Below are positions 1 through 8,448 of a stretch of DNA of 64,000 bases, one piece after another (position 1 is the first letter of the stretch; each line of letters starts with the position of its first letter). The notes below the pieces were generated by a model that did no database searches, was not told where the DNA came from, and was given only the letters and a program-made list of their open reading frames with translations. Source of the stretch: JBHJHP01 sp042219825 (GTDB lineage Bacteria; Bacteroidota; Bacteroidia; Bacteroidales; UBA5342); assembly GCF_042219825.1 (NCBI RefSeq), contig NZ_JBHJHQ010000007.1, positions 62,001 through 126,000 of the forward strand, read 5' to 3'. Position numbers and translations under genes: made by a program.

Positions 1-587
1 ACGGATACATCCTGAGCAGGTTTGGCCCACGGTGGGGAAGAATGCATTACGGAACAGATATCAGGATGAACAAAGGCGATACTATTGTTGCCGTTGAAAG
101 TGGAACCATAGTACGTTCAAGCTGGGGAACGGGATTTGGAAACATTGTCATTGTTAAACATCCCAACCATATTGAAACTTATTATGGACACCTGTCAAAG
201 TTCTTAAAAAAGAAGGGAGAGAAGGTAAAACGGGGTGAAGCTATTGCTTTAGCCGGAAGTACGGGAAATGCACAGGGAGTTCACCTGCATTTCGAAATTC
301 ATGAGAATGGAAAAGCTTACGACCCTGAATTGGTTTACGATTTTAAACAGCATAAAATAAGGAATGAAGCACGACAGGAGGAATCTCTGTCTGTGGTTCA
401 TAAGTTACTTAGACCTAAAGGCTATGCCAACAAAGTTGCTGTTCCTGAGTTTTACAGTGTTCGCGCAGGTGACTCGCTTTGGAAAATTTCACGTAAGTAT
501 AAGATATCTATCAATACAATTTGTCAATTAAACCATATTTCGGCTAATAAAGTATTACGAATTGGGCAGCCATTGCGTTTATATTAG
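1..587 (+). CDS. M23 (LytM) peptidase with C-terminal LysM, 5' end outside window
   Basis: The reading frame is open from the left edge, so the gene starts upstream; about 194 residues are visible. The internal ATG at 42 lies inside the conserved 'SRFGPRWGRMHYGTD' stretch and is not the start. The zinc-site signatures of the LytM/M23 fold are present: H-x-G-x-D just after that stretch, and HLHFE. A LysM module (FYSVRAGDSLWKIS... to IGQPLRLY) forms the last ~45 residues and should bind peptidoglycan. The expected role is cleavage or regulation of cross-linked peptide stems in the periplasm, as in NlpD/EnvC-type proteins. No membrane anchor or signal can be judged because the N-terminus is missing. 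Domain calls are secure; the exact role (active hydrolase or activator) is not. Confidence 0.9.
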   Translation, partial: GYILSRFGPRWGRMHYGTDIRMNKGDTIVAVESGTIVRSSWGTGFGNIVIVKHPNHIETYYGHLSKFLKKKGEKVKRGEAIALAGSTGNAQGVHLHFEIHENGKAYDPELVYDFKQHKIRNEARQEESLSVVHKLLRPKGYANKVAVPEFYSVRAGDSLWKISRKYKISINTICQLNHISANKVLRIGQPLRLY

Positions 588-699
588 CTAATTGACCCGG
601 AGAGCTCCATAGGAGTGAAAGAATTTCAGGCCATATCTGTCGGGATTATTTACATGATCCCTGTTACTCCGAATTCCGAATGCAAAGCCCGTTATAATT

Positions 700-763
700 C
701 AGCAAGAGAGTGAGCAAGAGTTGAGAGGTTTAATTTTATGCTCAATACTGTTGCTCAAAACTG
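700..763. repeat. 64-bp direct repeat, left copy
   Basis: This 64-bp segment matches 1138-1201 in the same orientation with 7 mismatches by eye (about 89% identity). It contains an imperfect inverted repeat (arms 712-721 and 747-756, one mismatch). It lies 3 bp beyond the stop codon of the four-helix gene. On the minus strand it resembles the tRNA-Arg terminator of the right copy, but without the T-run. Confidence 0.85.
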
Positions 764-766
764 ATC

Positions 767-1111
767 TTAAGATAGGTGCTTTATCATTGAAAACAACATT
801 CTGGATATTTCGTCAAGGTCAGAATAAAATTTGGCAAATTCACTTTCGGTAATAGTTCCAATATCTTTTAAATAATCGAAAATAGCAACACATTCAAAAG
901 CTGAGCCCCTTGAGATAACATAAAAATTTCGTTTGTCTTTTTGAGTATATCTTCCGGAGCCTTCTGCTATATTCAGCATAATACCGAAGGATGCACGCCT
1001 AAGCTGATCAGTTGTGGTCCTGTCCTGCTTGTTGGAAACCAGAAAATGATTCACTTTTTTATTGAAATCTTTTGCGTGTGAATAGACAGTTAATTTTTCA
1101 AAATCAAACAT
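767..1111 (-). CDS. four-helix-bundle protein (23S rRNA intervening-sequence protein family)
   Basis: The product is 114 residues starting MFDFEKLTVY. The family signature is visible: an N-terminal 'F..L.VY..A..F', a central 'DQLRRASFGIMLNIAEGSGR', and 'RGSAFECVAIFDYL'. This matches the S23/IVS four-helix-bundle family, whose molecular role is not established; members occur inside 23S rRNA intervening sequences, and relatives act as accessory proteins of diversity-generating retroelements. I chose the ATG at 1111 because the family begins there; a longer frame to 1183 would run into the direct repeat. The gene sits alone between two 64-bp direct repeats beside tRNA-Arg, so it is probably a small inserted cassette. 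Confidence 0.85.
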   Translation of the reverse strand: MFDFEKLTVYSHAKDFNKKVNHFLVSNKQDRTTTDQLRRASFGIMLNIAEGSGRYTQKDKRNFYVISRGSAFECVAIFDYLKDIGTITESEFAKFYSDLDEISRMLFSMIKHLS

Positions 1112-1137
1112 TGTGTAATATGCGTTTAGGGTTGAGT

Positions 1138-1201
1138 CAGCAAGAAAAAGAGCAAGAGTGGAGAGGTTTAATTGTATACTCAATACTCTTGCTCAAAACT
1201 G
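1138..1201. repeat. 64-bp direct repeat, right copy (carries tRNA-Arg terminator)
   Basis: This is the partner of 700-763. It contains a perfect 10-bp inverted repeat, arms 1150-1159 and 1185-1194. It begins 6 bp beyond the 3' end of tRNA-Arg. Confidence 0.85.
1145..1194 (-). terminator. probable terminator of tRNA-Arg
   Basis: Read on the minus strand, the 10-bp stem (GAGCAAGAGT / ACTCTTGCTC, 25-nt loop) is followed by TTTTTC, and it lies just downstream of tRNA-Arg. The loop is long for a classic intrinsic terminator. Confidence 0.5.
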
Positions 1202-1207
1202 TTTTAG

Positions 1208-1279
1208 TGATCCCACCGGGAGTCGAACCCAGATCGTCAGAACCGGAATCTGATATTCTATCCATTGAACTATGGGACC
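1208..1279 (-). tRNA. tRNA-Arg (anticodon CCG)
   Basis: The minus strand folds as a complete cloverleaf. The acceptor is GGTCCCA paired with TGGGATC (one G-T), plus discriminator A. The anticodon stem TCAGA/TCTGA encloses loop TTCCGGT, giving anticodon CCG (reads CGG). The T arm contains GGTTCGACTCC. The 3' CCA is not encoded. It lies 6 bp from the right repeat of the four-helix cassette. Confidence 0.93.
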
Positions 1280-1292
1280 ATAATGGTGGATG

Positions 1293-1300
1293 CAAAAATA
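1293..1300 (-). promoter_or_regulatory. TAnnTTTG -7 box for tRNA-Arg
   Basis: The minus strand reads TATTTTTG, matching the Bacteroidota -7 consensus, 13 bp upstream of the mature tRNA 5' end. No good -33 TTG was found. Confidence 0.45.
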
Positions 1301-1392
1301 ATAATTTTACAATACATCAGTGCACATTACCGATTATGAAATGGTTATTCTAACAAAACTTAAATGAAATATGAATCGTATTGGTAAATTAC

Positions 1393-1400
1393 TAAATTTG
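1393..1400 (+). promoter_or_regulatory. TAnnTTTG -7 box for gldF
   Basis: The sequence is TAAATTTG, 22 bp before the gldF ATG. The -33 element is unclear. Confidence 0.4.
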
Positions 1401-1421
1401 CCACACATCCGTTAATACAAT

Positions 1422-2150
1422 ATGTTTACCATATATCTTAAAGAGATAAAAACATTTTTCAGTGCATTGCAGGGGTACATCATTACCGGATTATTCCTGT
1501 TGTCAACCGCGCTGTTTCTATGGGTAATTCCGGGCAGCTGGAATATACCCGAAAGCGGATATGCTACGCTGAACGGTTTATTTGAACTGGCCCCCTGGTT
1601 GTTTCTGTTTTTTGTTCCTGCCATGACCATGCGCATGTTTGCCGATGAATACCGTACCGGGACCATTGAGTTAATCGTCACGCGTCCGGTATTGCCATCA
1701 AAAATAGTTGCCGGGAAATACTTAGCAGGGTTGACCCTGTTATTCATCACATTGCTGCCTACATTAATCTGGGTCCTTTCTGTGTCTGCAATGGCTTTAC
1801 CGGCTGGGAATATTGATGGCGGTGCTATTCTGGGTAGTTACATCGCCTTGTTTTTGCTGGGCAGCTCATATGTTGCTATTGGCGTATTTGGATCATCGCT
1901 GACTGATAACCAGGTGGTGGCATTTCTGATAACACTTGCGCTGTCATTTTTGACCTACTCCGGTTTTAGCCTGTTGGGTTCAGCACCCGGAATAAATGCT
2001 ATAACGGGTTATATGGAACAGCTTGGCATTGATTCGCATTACCTTTCTATGAGCCGTGGAGTAATAGATTCCCGCGATCTGCTCTATTTTATATCGGTGA
2101 ACCTGTTTTTTCTGGTCGCTGCCAACATTTCACTTAAGCGGCGAAAATGA
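1422..2150 (+). CDS. gldF: GldF, ABC-type permease of gliding motility/T9SS
   Basis: The 242-residue protein is polytopic, with about six hydrophobic segments. It carries the ABC-2 permease hallmark 'FADEYRTGTIELIVTRPV' near residues 73-90 and ends in a positively charged cytoplasmic tail. It overlaps the next gene by 4 bp (ATGA), and that partner has GldG features. In Flavobacterium, GldF, GldG and the separately encoded ATPase GldA form an ABC transporter needed for gliding. No gldA lies next to this pair. Length and sequence agree with GldF of Bacteroidota. The identification is strong, but the transported substrate is unknown for the family. Confidence 0.92.
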   Translation: MFTIYLKEIKTFFSALQGYIITGLFLLSTALFLWVIPGSWNIPESGYATLNGLFELAPWLFLFFVPAMTMRMFADEYRTGTIELIVTRPVLPSKIVAGKYLAGLTLLFITLLPTLIWVLSVSAMALPAGNIDGGAILGSYIALFLLGSSYVAIGVFGSSLTDNQVVAFLITLALSFLTYSGFSLLGSAPGINAITGYMEQLGIDSHYLSMSRGVIDSRDLLYFISVNLFFLVAANISLKRRK

Positions 2151-3856
2151 AAAAGTTACTGAAAACCATATCGCGTTCGTGGGCAAGCCTGTTGGTATTG
2201 TTTATTGTTCTCTTACTGGTTAACGGTGCTACCCGGACCATCTTCTTCCGTATGGATTTGACAGGTGATAAGCGCTATACGTTGGCTGATGTTACTAAAA
2301 ATTATTTAAAGAAACTGGATGAACCTGTGAAGATCAGGGTTTATCTCACAGGTGAATTGAATCCCGGATTTAACAGACTGCGTCAGGCCACAGAAGATAT
2401 GCTGATGGAGTTTGAAGTGTATGCTGGAAGAAATCTGACATTTTCTTTTCCGGAGCCTGGTAAAATTAAGGATCAAAACGAATATAAAAAATTGCAGAAA
2501 GAGGTTCAGGACCTGAACCTTACACCGGTAAATGTGGTGGATAAAGGCTCAAAAGGAGAAGTGAGTCAGATTCCTGTTTTCCCCTGGGCTGTCATCGAAA
2601 CCAGCGGGAAACGGTATCCGGTACGTTTGCTGGTTAATGCCACAGGAAAAAGTGCCGAGGAAAATCTGAACACGTCTATAGAGGAACTTGAATATAATCT
2701 GATGGATGGTTTGCGGATTGTTTCTGCTAAATTAGTCAGAAAGATTGCTTTTCTGGAAGGACAGGGCGAACTGGACGAAGGTCATGTGTATGATATTACG
2801 ACATCCTTAAGTCATTATTTTCAGGTGGATCGCGGAGCAATCAGTAACGATCCTTCAGTATTGGATGGCTATGATGTGTTGATCATTGCCAAACCAACAC
2901 AGGAATTTAGTGAAAAGGATAAGTTTGTTATTGACCAGTACCTGATGAAAGGGGGAAAGATTATCTGGCTGGTGGATGGCGTGAAAATTTCGGTGGATAG
3001 CCTTGCAAAGGGACCTGAAACCATTGGGATATACAACAACCTGAACCTGGAAGACATGCTGTTTACCTATGGCGTTCGGGTCAATCCTGCATTGGTACAG
3101 GATATGCAATGTGCATTGTATCCGATCAATTTTGCAGAGCCCGGGCAGAAGGCCGATTTTCATCCTGTGCCCTGGTATTATGCACCACTTTTATTCGGAT
3201 ATAAGGATCATCCCATTACACGGGGCTTGTCACCTGTAAAATCTGAATTTTGCAGTTCCATAGATACGGTAGGTGACGGAAAATTGGTAAAAACACCTTT
3301 GCTGGTGACCAGTGGCAATTCGAATGTGTCACAGGCTCCGACGCCGGTCGATTTGCAATTGGCTGTTGCTGATGTAAAATCAGAAGACTTTAAACTGGGA
3401 CCGCAAATGGTGGCCTGTCTGGTGGAAGGTAAGTTTAAATCTGTTTTTAGGAACCGTTTCGTGCCGAAAGGACTTGTTGATGCTGGTAATGAGGTGGTTA
3501 AAGTAAGTGCTCCCACTGCTATGATAGTGATTGGGGATGGTGACATTATTAAAAATGAGGTGGAAGGGAGCGGTGCAAATCAACGGATCATTCCATTGGG
3601 ATACGACAGGTTTACATCGCAAAACCTGTTCGGGAACCGCGATTTTCTTCTGAACTGTGTCAATTACCTGACTGATGATAAAGGCTGGATGGAACTAAGG
3701 GCGCGAAAGGTTACATTGCGTTTATTGTCTAAAGAAGAGGCAAATGAAGACCGGTTGAAATGGCAGTTGATAAACATTCTTTTACCACTGTTTGTACTTG
3801 TGATCGGAGGCGTATTGTTTGTTCGGATCAGGAAAAGAAAATATGCAAAACATTAA
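2147..3856 (+). CDS. gldG: GldG, ABC-transporter-associated periplasmic/auxiliary subunit
   Basis: The 569-residue protein has one N-terminal membrane helix (about residues 14-32), a large extracytoplasmic region and a C-terminal helix (about 542-560) followed by a basic tail. The start of the soluble part, 'MDLTGDKRYTLADVTKNYLKKLDEPVKIRVYLTG', is typical of GldG. The middle part resembles the ABC_transp_aux fold. It is translationally coupled to gldF by the ATGA overlap. The family acts together with GldF and GldA in gliding motility and is also retained in some non-gliding Bacteroidota, so motility cannot be assumed from this pair alone. Confidence 0.92.
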   Translation: MKKLLKTISRSWASLLVLFIVLLLVNGATRTIFFRMDLTGDKRYTLADVTKNYLKKLDEPVKIRVYLTGELNPGFNRLRQATEDMLMEFEVYAGRNLTFSFPEPGKIKDQNEYKKLQKEVQDLNLTPVNVVDKGSKGEVSQIPVFPWAVIETSGKRYPVRLLVNATGKSAEENLNTSIEELEYNLMDGLRIVSAKLVRKIAFLEGQGELDEGHVYDITTSLSHYFQVDRGAISNDPSVLDGYDVLIIAKPTQEFSEKDKFVIDQYLMKGGKIIWLVDGVKISVDSLAKGPETIGIYNNLNLEDMLFTYGVRVNPALVQDMQCALYPINFAEPGQKADFHPVPWYYAPLLFGYKDHPITRGLSPVKSEFCSSIDTVGDGKLVKTPLLVTSGNSNVSQAPTPVDLQLAVADVKSEDFKLGPQMVACLVEGKFKSVFRNRFVPKGLVDAGNEVVKVSAPTAMIVIGDGDIIKNEVEGSGANQRIIPLGYDRFTSQNLFGNRDFLLNCVNYLTDDKGWMELRARKVTLRLLSKEEANEDRLKWQLINILLPLFVLVIGGVLFVRIRKRKYAKH

Positions 3857-3925
3857 AGGTAAAGTCTGATTTCAACACGATTTCCAAAGTTTTTAACAAT
3901 GCATTCTCAGTTTATAAAATTTATC

Positions 3926-3933
3926 TATCTTTG
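3926..3933 (+). promoter_or_regulatory. TAnnTTTG -7 box for dnaN
   Basis: TATCTTTG matches the Bacteroidota consensus exactly and lies 23 bp before the dnaN ATG at 3957. Confidence 0.55.
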
Positions 3934-3956
3934 ATAACCACAAAAAATTGAAAAAC

Positions 3957-5075
3957 ATGAAGTTTATTGTTTCAAGCTCAGCACTTTTAAGTCATCTGCA
4001 GGCAATCAGCAGGGTTATCAGTTCAAAAAATACACTGGCTATTCTGGACGATTTTTTGTTCACCTTGTCCGGTAACGAATTGAAGATAACAGCTTCCGAC
4101 CTGGATACAACTATGGTAACAAGCATTCAGGTAGAATCCGCGGAAGGAGAAGGAAGCTTTGCTTCTACAGCCCGCACATTGCTCGATTACCTGAAGGAGT
4201 TTTCGGAACAACCTTTGAATTTCAATATTGATGAATCAACACTGACTATTACCAGCGACAGCGATAACTTTAAAATAGCAGCTATTGATGGTGATGAATA
4301 TCCTTCATTGCCTGCTCTGGAAAGTAATCTTACGGAATTTATGATTACAGCGGAGGCACTGGTAAGAGGAATTAATAAATCAATTTTTGCAACAGCCGAC
4401 GATGAGCTTCGTCCTGTAATGAACGGGATCTATTTTGATATTAATGAATCAGGTCTGACATTTGCAGCATCAGATGCGCATAAGCTGGTGCGGATTACTG
4501 ACAGTTCAGTGAAAGATGCTCCGGTATCTTCATTTATTCTGCCAAAGAAGCCGGCTGCGTTGTTGAAAAATGTGTTACCAAAGGAAGATGGTAATGTGCA
4601 TGTAGAGTTTGATTCAAAAAATGCAAGCTTCACCCTTCCGAATTACAAGCTGGTTTGCCGGTTGGTGGAAGGACGTTATCCGAATTACAACTCCGTAATT
4701 CCAAAGGATAATCCGAACAAGATGATTGTTGACCGTTCAGCTTTACTGACTACTTTAAAACGTGTAGCCGTATGTTCTAATCAGGCCAGTAACCTGATTA
4801 AAATTGAACTCGAAGCCAATAAGGCAACAATTTCTGCCCAGGACATTGATTTTTCTATCTCTGCCTCAGCTGTGCTCGCATGTCAGTATTCAGGTGATGA
4901 ACTGACCATAGGGTTCAAATCCAGTTTCCTTATCGAGATTCTCTCGAACATAGAAGCGGATGAGGTTGTTCTTGAATTTGCCGATTCTACACGGGCCGGA
5001 GTGATCCTTCCGTTTGAAAAGGACGAAACACAGGATCTGCTCATGTTGCTCATGCCAATGATGTTGAACGATTAA
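3957..5075 (+). CDS. dnaN: DNA polymerase III beta subunit (sliding clamp)
   Basis: The 372-residue product has the expected length of beta clamps. It starts MKFIVSSSALLSHLQAISRV and shows the three repeated clamp domains, including 'DGDEYPSLP', 'ATADDELRPVMNGIYF', 'VEGRYPNYNSVIP' and a C-terminal 'LLMLLMPM'. It forms the dimeric ring that tethers the replicative polymerase to DNA. A TTG at 3948 is in frame, but the ATG at 3957 fits the family and the upstream promoter. The gene is followed by a strong terminator. The next gene is a polymerase III epsilon-like exonuclease, which fits a replication/repair pairing. dnaA is not adjacent. Confidence 0.97.
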   Translation: MKFIVSSSALLSHLQAISRVISSKNTLAILDDFLFTLSGNELKITASDLDTTMVTSIQVESAEGEGSFASTARTLLDYLKEFSEQPLNFNIDESTLTITSDSDNFKIAAIDGDEYPSLPALESNLTEFMITAEALVRGINKSIFATADDELRPVMNGIYFDINESGLTFAASDAHKLVRITDSSVKDAPVSSFILPKKPAALLKNVLPKEDGNVHVEFDSKNASFTLPNYKLVCRLVEGRYPNYNSVIPKDNPNKMIVDRSALLTTLKRVAVCSNQASNLIKIELEANKATISAQDIDFSISASAVLACQYSGDELTIGFKSSFLIEILSNIEADEVVLEFADSTRAGVILPFEKDETQDLLMLLMPMMLND

Positions 5076-5094
5076 TTATTTCACTAAAACATAT

Positions 5095-5124
5095 AAAAAA
5101 GGTTTCCGCCGGGAACCTTTTTTT
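5095..5124 (+). terminator. intrinsic terminator after dnaN
   Basis: The stem is GGTTTCC (5101-5107) and GGGAACC (5111-5117) with one G-T pair, flanked by A6 and T7 runs. It could work in both directions. Confidence 0.8.
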
Positions 5125-5133
5125 CTATTTATC

Positions 5134-5901
5134 ATGCAGTTAAAACTTAAAAATCCGATTATTTTTTTCGATCTTGAAACTACCGGAATTGATATTGTAA
5201 ATGACAGAATTGTAGAGATTTCGGTATTAAAGGTCAGTCCCAATGGGATGGAAGAGACAAAAACCGTACGTGTGAATCCGGGAATGCCAATTCCTAAACA
5301 GGCATCCGATATACATGGGATCACTGATGAAGACATAAAAGATGCCCCAACTTTTAAAGAAGTTGGAAAGGAACTGGCACGTTTCATAGAGGGATGTGAT
5401 CTGGCAGGGTTTAACTCAAACCGTTTTGATATTCCTGTGCTGGCTGAAGAATTTTTGCGCAATGGTATCGATACTGATTTTTCAAAGCGCAAATTTGTTG
5501 ATGTGCAAACTATTTTTCATAAAAAGGAACAGCGTACGCTTACTGCAGCATACAAATTTTACTGTGGCAAGGATCTGGAAGATGCTCATAGTGCAGAAGC
5601 CGACGTTACTGCAACCTATGAAGTGTTAAAGTCACAACTGGATCGGTATACAGATCTGAAAAACGATATTGAGTTTCTCTCGGCGTATTCATCATTTAAC
5701 CGTAATGCCGATTTTGCCGGTCGGATCATCTATGATGAGGATGGAGACGAAATCTTCAATTTCGGTAAGCATAAGGGTAAAAAGGTAAAGGATATTTTTT
5801 CACGTGAACCGAGTTACTATGCCTGGATGATGAACGGAGACTTCACATTATATACTAAGAAAGTGCTGACAGCCGTTAAACTGAGAGAATTTCAAAAGTA
5901 G
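5134..5901 (+). CDS. DEDDh 3'-5' exonuclease (PolIII epsilon-like) with DUF3820-type C-terminus
   Basis: This is a 255-residue soluble protein. The catalytic acidic residues are visible: D13 and E15 in 'FFDLETTG', D99 in 'NSNRFDIPVL', and H152 plus D157 in 'DAHSAEADV', which is the DEDDh pattern of DnaQ-type exonucleases. After about residue 200 a short second module, 'FNFGKHKGKKVKDIF...YYAWMMNGDF', resembles DUF3820, often attached to exonucleases in Bacteroidota. It should degrade single-stranded DNA or RNA 3' ends in repair or proofreading. It begins 10 bp after the dnaN terminator and is followed after 6 bp by the FAH-family gene, suggesting an exonuclease-FAH-synthetase transcript. It is too short to be a complete polymerase subunit, so 'epsilon-like' is safer than dnaQ. 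Confidence 0.9.
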   Translation: MQLKLKNPIIFFDLETTGIDIVNDRIVEISVLKVSPNGMEETKTVRVNPGMPIPKQASDIHGITDEDIKDAPTFKEVGKELARFIEGCDLAGFNSNRFDIPVLAEEFLRNGIDTDFSKRKFVDVQTIFHKKEQRTLTAAYKFYCGKDLEDAHSAEADVTATYEVLKSQLDRYTDLKNDIEFLSAYSSFNRNADFAGRIIYDEDGDEIFNFGKHKGKKVKDIFSREPSYYAWMMNGDFTLYTKKVLTAVKLREFQK

Positions 5902-5907
5902 CGTGTT

Positions 5908-6522
5908 ATGAAGCTGATCTGTGTTGGTAAGAATTACGCAAAACATGTAAAGGAACTGCATGGTGAAGTTCCGGAAGAACCGGTATTATTCATTAAACCT
6001 GATTCAGCCATTCTAAAAAATGGATCTGTATTCTATCTGCCGTCTTTCTCTAACGAGGTTCACCACGAAATTGAAATTCTTGTTAAGATTAATCGTTTGG
6101 GTAAAAACATTGAACAGCGGTTTGCGCATCGTTATTACGACGAAATAGGTCTCGGCATTGATTTTACAGCCCGTGATTTGCAGGCAGAACTTAAGAAAAA
6201 AGGACTACCATGGGCCAAGGCAAAATGTTTTGACGGTTCAGCGCCAATAGGAGATTTTGTTCCTTTATCCGAAATTGGAGATGATATCAATAACATAGAA
6301 TTTCGTCTGGAAAAAAACGGTGAGACGGTACAAGAAGGAAACACAGCAGATATGCTGTTTAAAATAGATGAACTGATCGCGTATATTTCAACGTTTTTTA
6401 CGTTAAAAATAGGCGATATTATTTATACCGGTACACCTGAGGGAGTAGGACCGGTAAAGGCTGATGATCAATTGATTGGTTTTATTGGAGATAAACAACT
6501 GCTGAAAATAGGCGTTAAATAG
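5908..6522 (+). CDS. fumarylacetoacetate hydrolase (FAH) family protein
   Basis: The 204-residue single-domain FAH fold protein starts 'MKLICVGKNYAKHVKEL'. Metal-ligand positions are visible in 'HHEIEILVKI' (two glutamates) and 'GLGIDFTARDLQ' (aspartate), and the C-terminal 'GDIIYTGTPEGVGPV' is diagnostic. Relatives act as acylpyruvate hydrolases or oxaloacetate decarboxylases/tautomerases (YcgM, FAHD1 type) with Mg2+. The substrate cannot be fixed from sequence. It lies between the exonuclease and an acyl-CoA synthetase with short gaps (6 and 18 bp), so the three are probably co-transcribed; that context does not point to one pathway. Confidence 0.9.
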   Translation: MKLICVGKNYAKHVKELHGEVPEEPVLFIKPDSAILKNGSVFYLPSFSNEVHHEIEILVKINRLGKNIEQRFAHRYYDEIGLGIDFTARDLQAELKKKGLPWAKAKCFDGSAPIGDFVPLSEIGDDINNIEFRLEKNGETVQEGNTADMLFKIDELIAYISTFFTLKIGDIIYTGTPEGVGPVKADDQLIGFIGDKQLLKIGVK

Positions 6523-6540
6523 GAAGCAAAATAATTGGGA

Positions 6541-8334
6541 ATGAACTACGATCATTGGGGAAGGTTTCTGGCTCAGAAGGTAAATGAACACACCGGCCTG
6601 GATATCCTAAAATGGAAAAATGAAAAAAAGCATACCTGGGAAGCACTATCCTGGCCGGATTTTTATGATAAAGTAAACAAAACAGCTCTTGCATTACTTG
6701 ATCTTGGTGTTAAGTCGGGAGATAATGTCGCTATTTGGGCAGAAAATATGCCACAGTGGCTGGTCGCTGATATGGCAGTATTTTCAATAAGGGCAGTAAC
6801 GGTACCCTTATATGCCAACTCACCGGAGGTGCAGGCTGAATATATTCTGCACGAGACAGAATCACGCATTGTATTTGTAGGTGAAAATGAGCAGTACACC
6901 AAAATAAATGCAATCAGGGAAAAACTACCCTCCTTAAAGCAGGTTATCGTTTTTGCCGAACCGGAATCCCCTGAAGAACCGGATATGTCGTTCGAAACCT
7001 TTGTTAGTGCCGGTTCATTTGCTAATAAGGCCGAGGAGTTGGAAAAAAGGCGCAGGGATGCTTCAATGGAGGATCTGGCAACCATAATATATACATCAGG
7101 AACCACTGGTGTTCCGAAAGGCGTTATGCTGACCCATGCCAATTTTGCTGAAACGTTGCGTACGCATGAAATCCTTTTGGATATGAACCCGGGTGATACC
7201 TCAATAGCTTTTCTTCCCATGAGTCATATCTTTGAAAGAGGATGGATCTATATGTGTCTGAACCGTGGTATGACCATTTATTTTAACCATGATCCAAGAG
7301 AAATACAGACTACATTGGCAGAAGTCAGGCCTACATTTATGTGTACCGTGCCCCGGTTTTGGGAAAAGGTTTATGGTGCAGTGAATGAAAATATAAATAA
7401 CGGTCCTGCCATTAAGAAAAAGATTTTTAACTGGGCTCTAAAAGTTGGGGATTCCTACTATATGAACCATAAACGGGTTAAAAAAGAACCTGGAGTGATG
7501 TTAAAACTACAGCATGCGGTTGCGAATGCCATTGTGTATTCAAAGGTAAAGAAAAAAGCAGGCCTGGAAAATGCAAAATTCTTTCCGTGTGCCGGAGCGG
7601 CTATTGCCCCCGAAGTAGCCACATTCTTTCATCGCATGGGTATCCATCTTATGATTGGATACGGATTATCTGAAACTACAGCCACTGTTACAGTAAATCG
7701 GTATTATGATTTTAACCTGGCCTCAATAGGTAAAGCGATGCCTGATCTGGAGGTTAAGGTTGGGGAGAACAATGAGATCATGGTGAAAGGCAAAACGGTA
7801 ATGAAAGGGTATTATAAAAAGCCTATTGAAACTGCCGAAGTGTTTGATGGCGAATGGTTCAAGACAGGTGATGCCGGATATTTTGGTGAAGATGGCAACC
7901 TTGTTATGACCGAACGTATAAAGGAGCTTTATAAAACAGCAACAGGTAAATATGTGGCACCTAATTATATTGAAGCGAAACTGGCGATGGATAAATATAT
8001 TGAACAGATTGCTGTGTTTGGGGATCGTAAAAAATATATTATCGCGTTAATTGCACCTTCGGTTCAGGCCATAAAGGAATATGCGCAGAAAATGAATATT
8101 GCCTATGATAACCTTGAAGAGTTACTGAGCCATTCGGGAATTATAAGTTTCTTTGAAGATAGGTTGCAGAAGATACAGAGAGAATTTGCTCGCTTTGAAC
8201 AGATAAAGAAATTTAAGCTTCTGCCATATCCGTTTACCGTTGAAACCGGTGAACTAACATCCACATTAAAATTGCGTCGTAAAATCATCTTCGAAAAGTA
8301 TAAAGAGCTTATTGAAGGGATGTATGTGGATTAA
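6541..8334 (+). CDS. long-chain acyl-CoA synthetase (AMP-binding)
   Basis: The 597-residue adenylate-forming enzyme carries the A3 loop 'YTSGTTGVPKGVMLTH', the A5 motif 'YGLSETTATVT', and the A7/A8 region 'KTGDAGYFGEDGNLVMTERIKELYKTATGKYVAPNYIE'. This is the pattern of FadD15/Faa1-type long-chain fatty acid-CoA ligases, which activate fatty acids with ATP and CoA. I chose ATG 6541 over the in-frame TTG at 6535. No transmembrane segment is evident, so it is probably cytoplasmic or peripherally membrane-bound. It is the last gene of the apparent three-gene group. The 114 bp downstream hold only AT-rich, slightly repetitive sequence. Confidence 0.93.
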   Translation: MNYDHWGRFLAQKVNEHTGLDILKWKNEKKHTWEALSWPDFYDKVNKTALALLDLGVKSGDNVAIWAENMPQWLVADMAVFSIRAVTVPLYANSPEVQAEYILHETESRIVFVGENEQYTKINAIREKLPSLKQVIVFAEPESPEEPDMSFETFVSAGSFANKAEELEKRRRDASMEDLATIIYTSGTTGVPKGVMLTHANFAETLRTHEILLDMNPGDTSIAFLPMSHIFERGWIYMCLNRGMTIYFNHDPREIQTTLAEVRPTFMCTVPRFWEKVYGAVNENINNGPAIKKKIFNWALKVGDSYYMNHKRVKKEPGVMLKLQHAVANAIVYSKVKKKAGLENAKFFPCAGAAIAPEVATFFHRMGIHLMIGYGLSETTATVTVNRYYDFNLASIGKAMPDLEVKVGENNEIMVKGKTVMKGYYKKPIETAEVFDGEWFKTGDAGYFGEDGNLVMTERIKELYKTATGKYVAPNYIEAKLAMDKYIEQIAVFGDRKKYIIALIAPSVQAIKEYAQKMNIAYDNLEELLSHSGIISFFEDRLQKIQREFARFEQIKKFKLLPYPFTVETGELTSTLKLRRKIIFEKYKELIEGMYVD

Positions 8335-8448
8335 GTGTAAGTAGTTAGTTGTAAGTGATAAGTTATTAGAGTCACGTAAAACGATTTTTTGTTTACTCGT
8401 AATTCCTAATTCGTATGTTGTAATTTACACGGAGTCTGTCGGCGTGGA

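Noticed and set aside
588..699. Possible small RNA after the M23 gene
   Set aside because: Only weak complementarity (GGGATTATTTACATGATCCC) without a promoter or T-run.
1072..1353. 93-codon frame over the right repeat and tRNA-Arg
   Set aside because: It runs antisense across tRNA-Arg and through the repeat; no protein-like composition.
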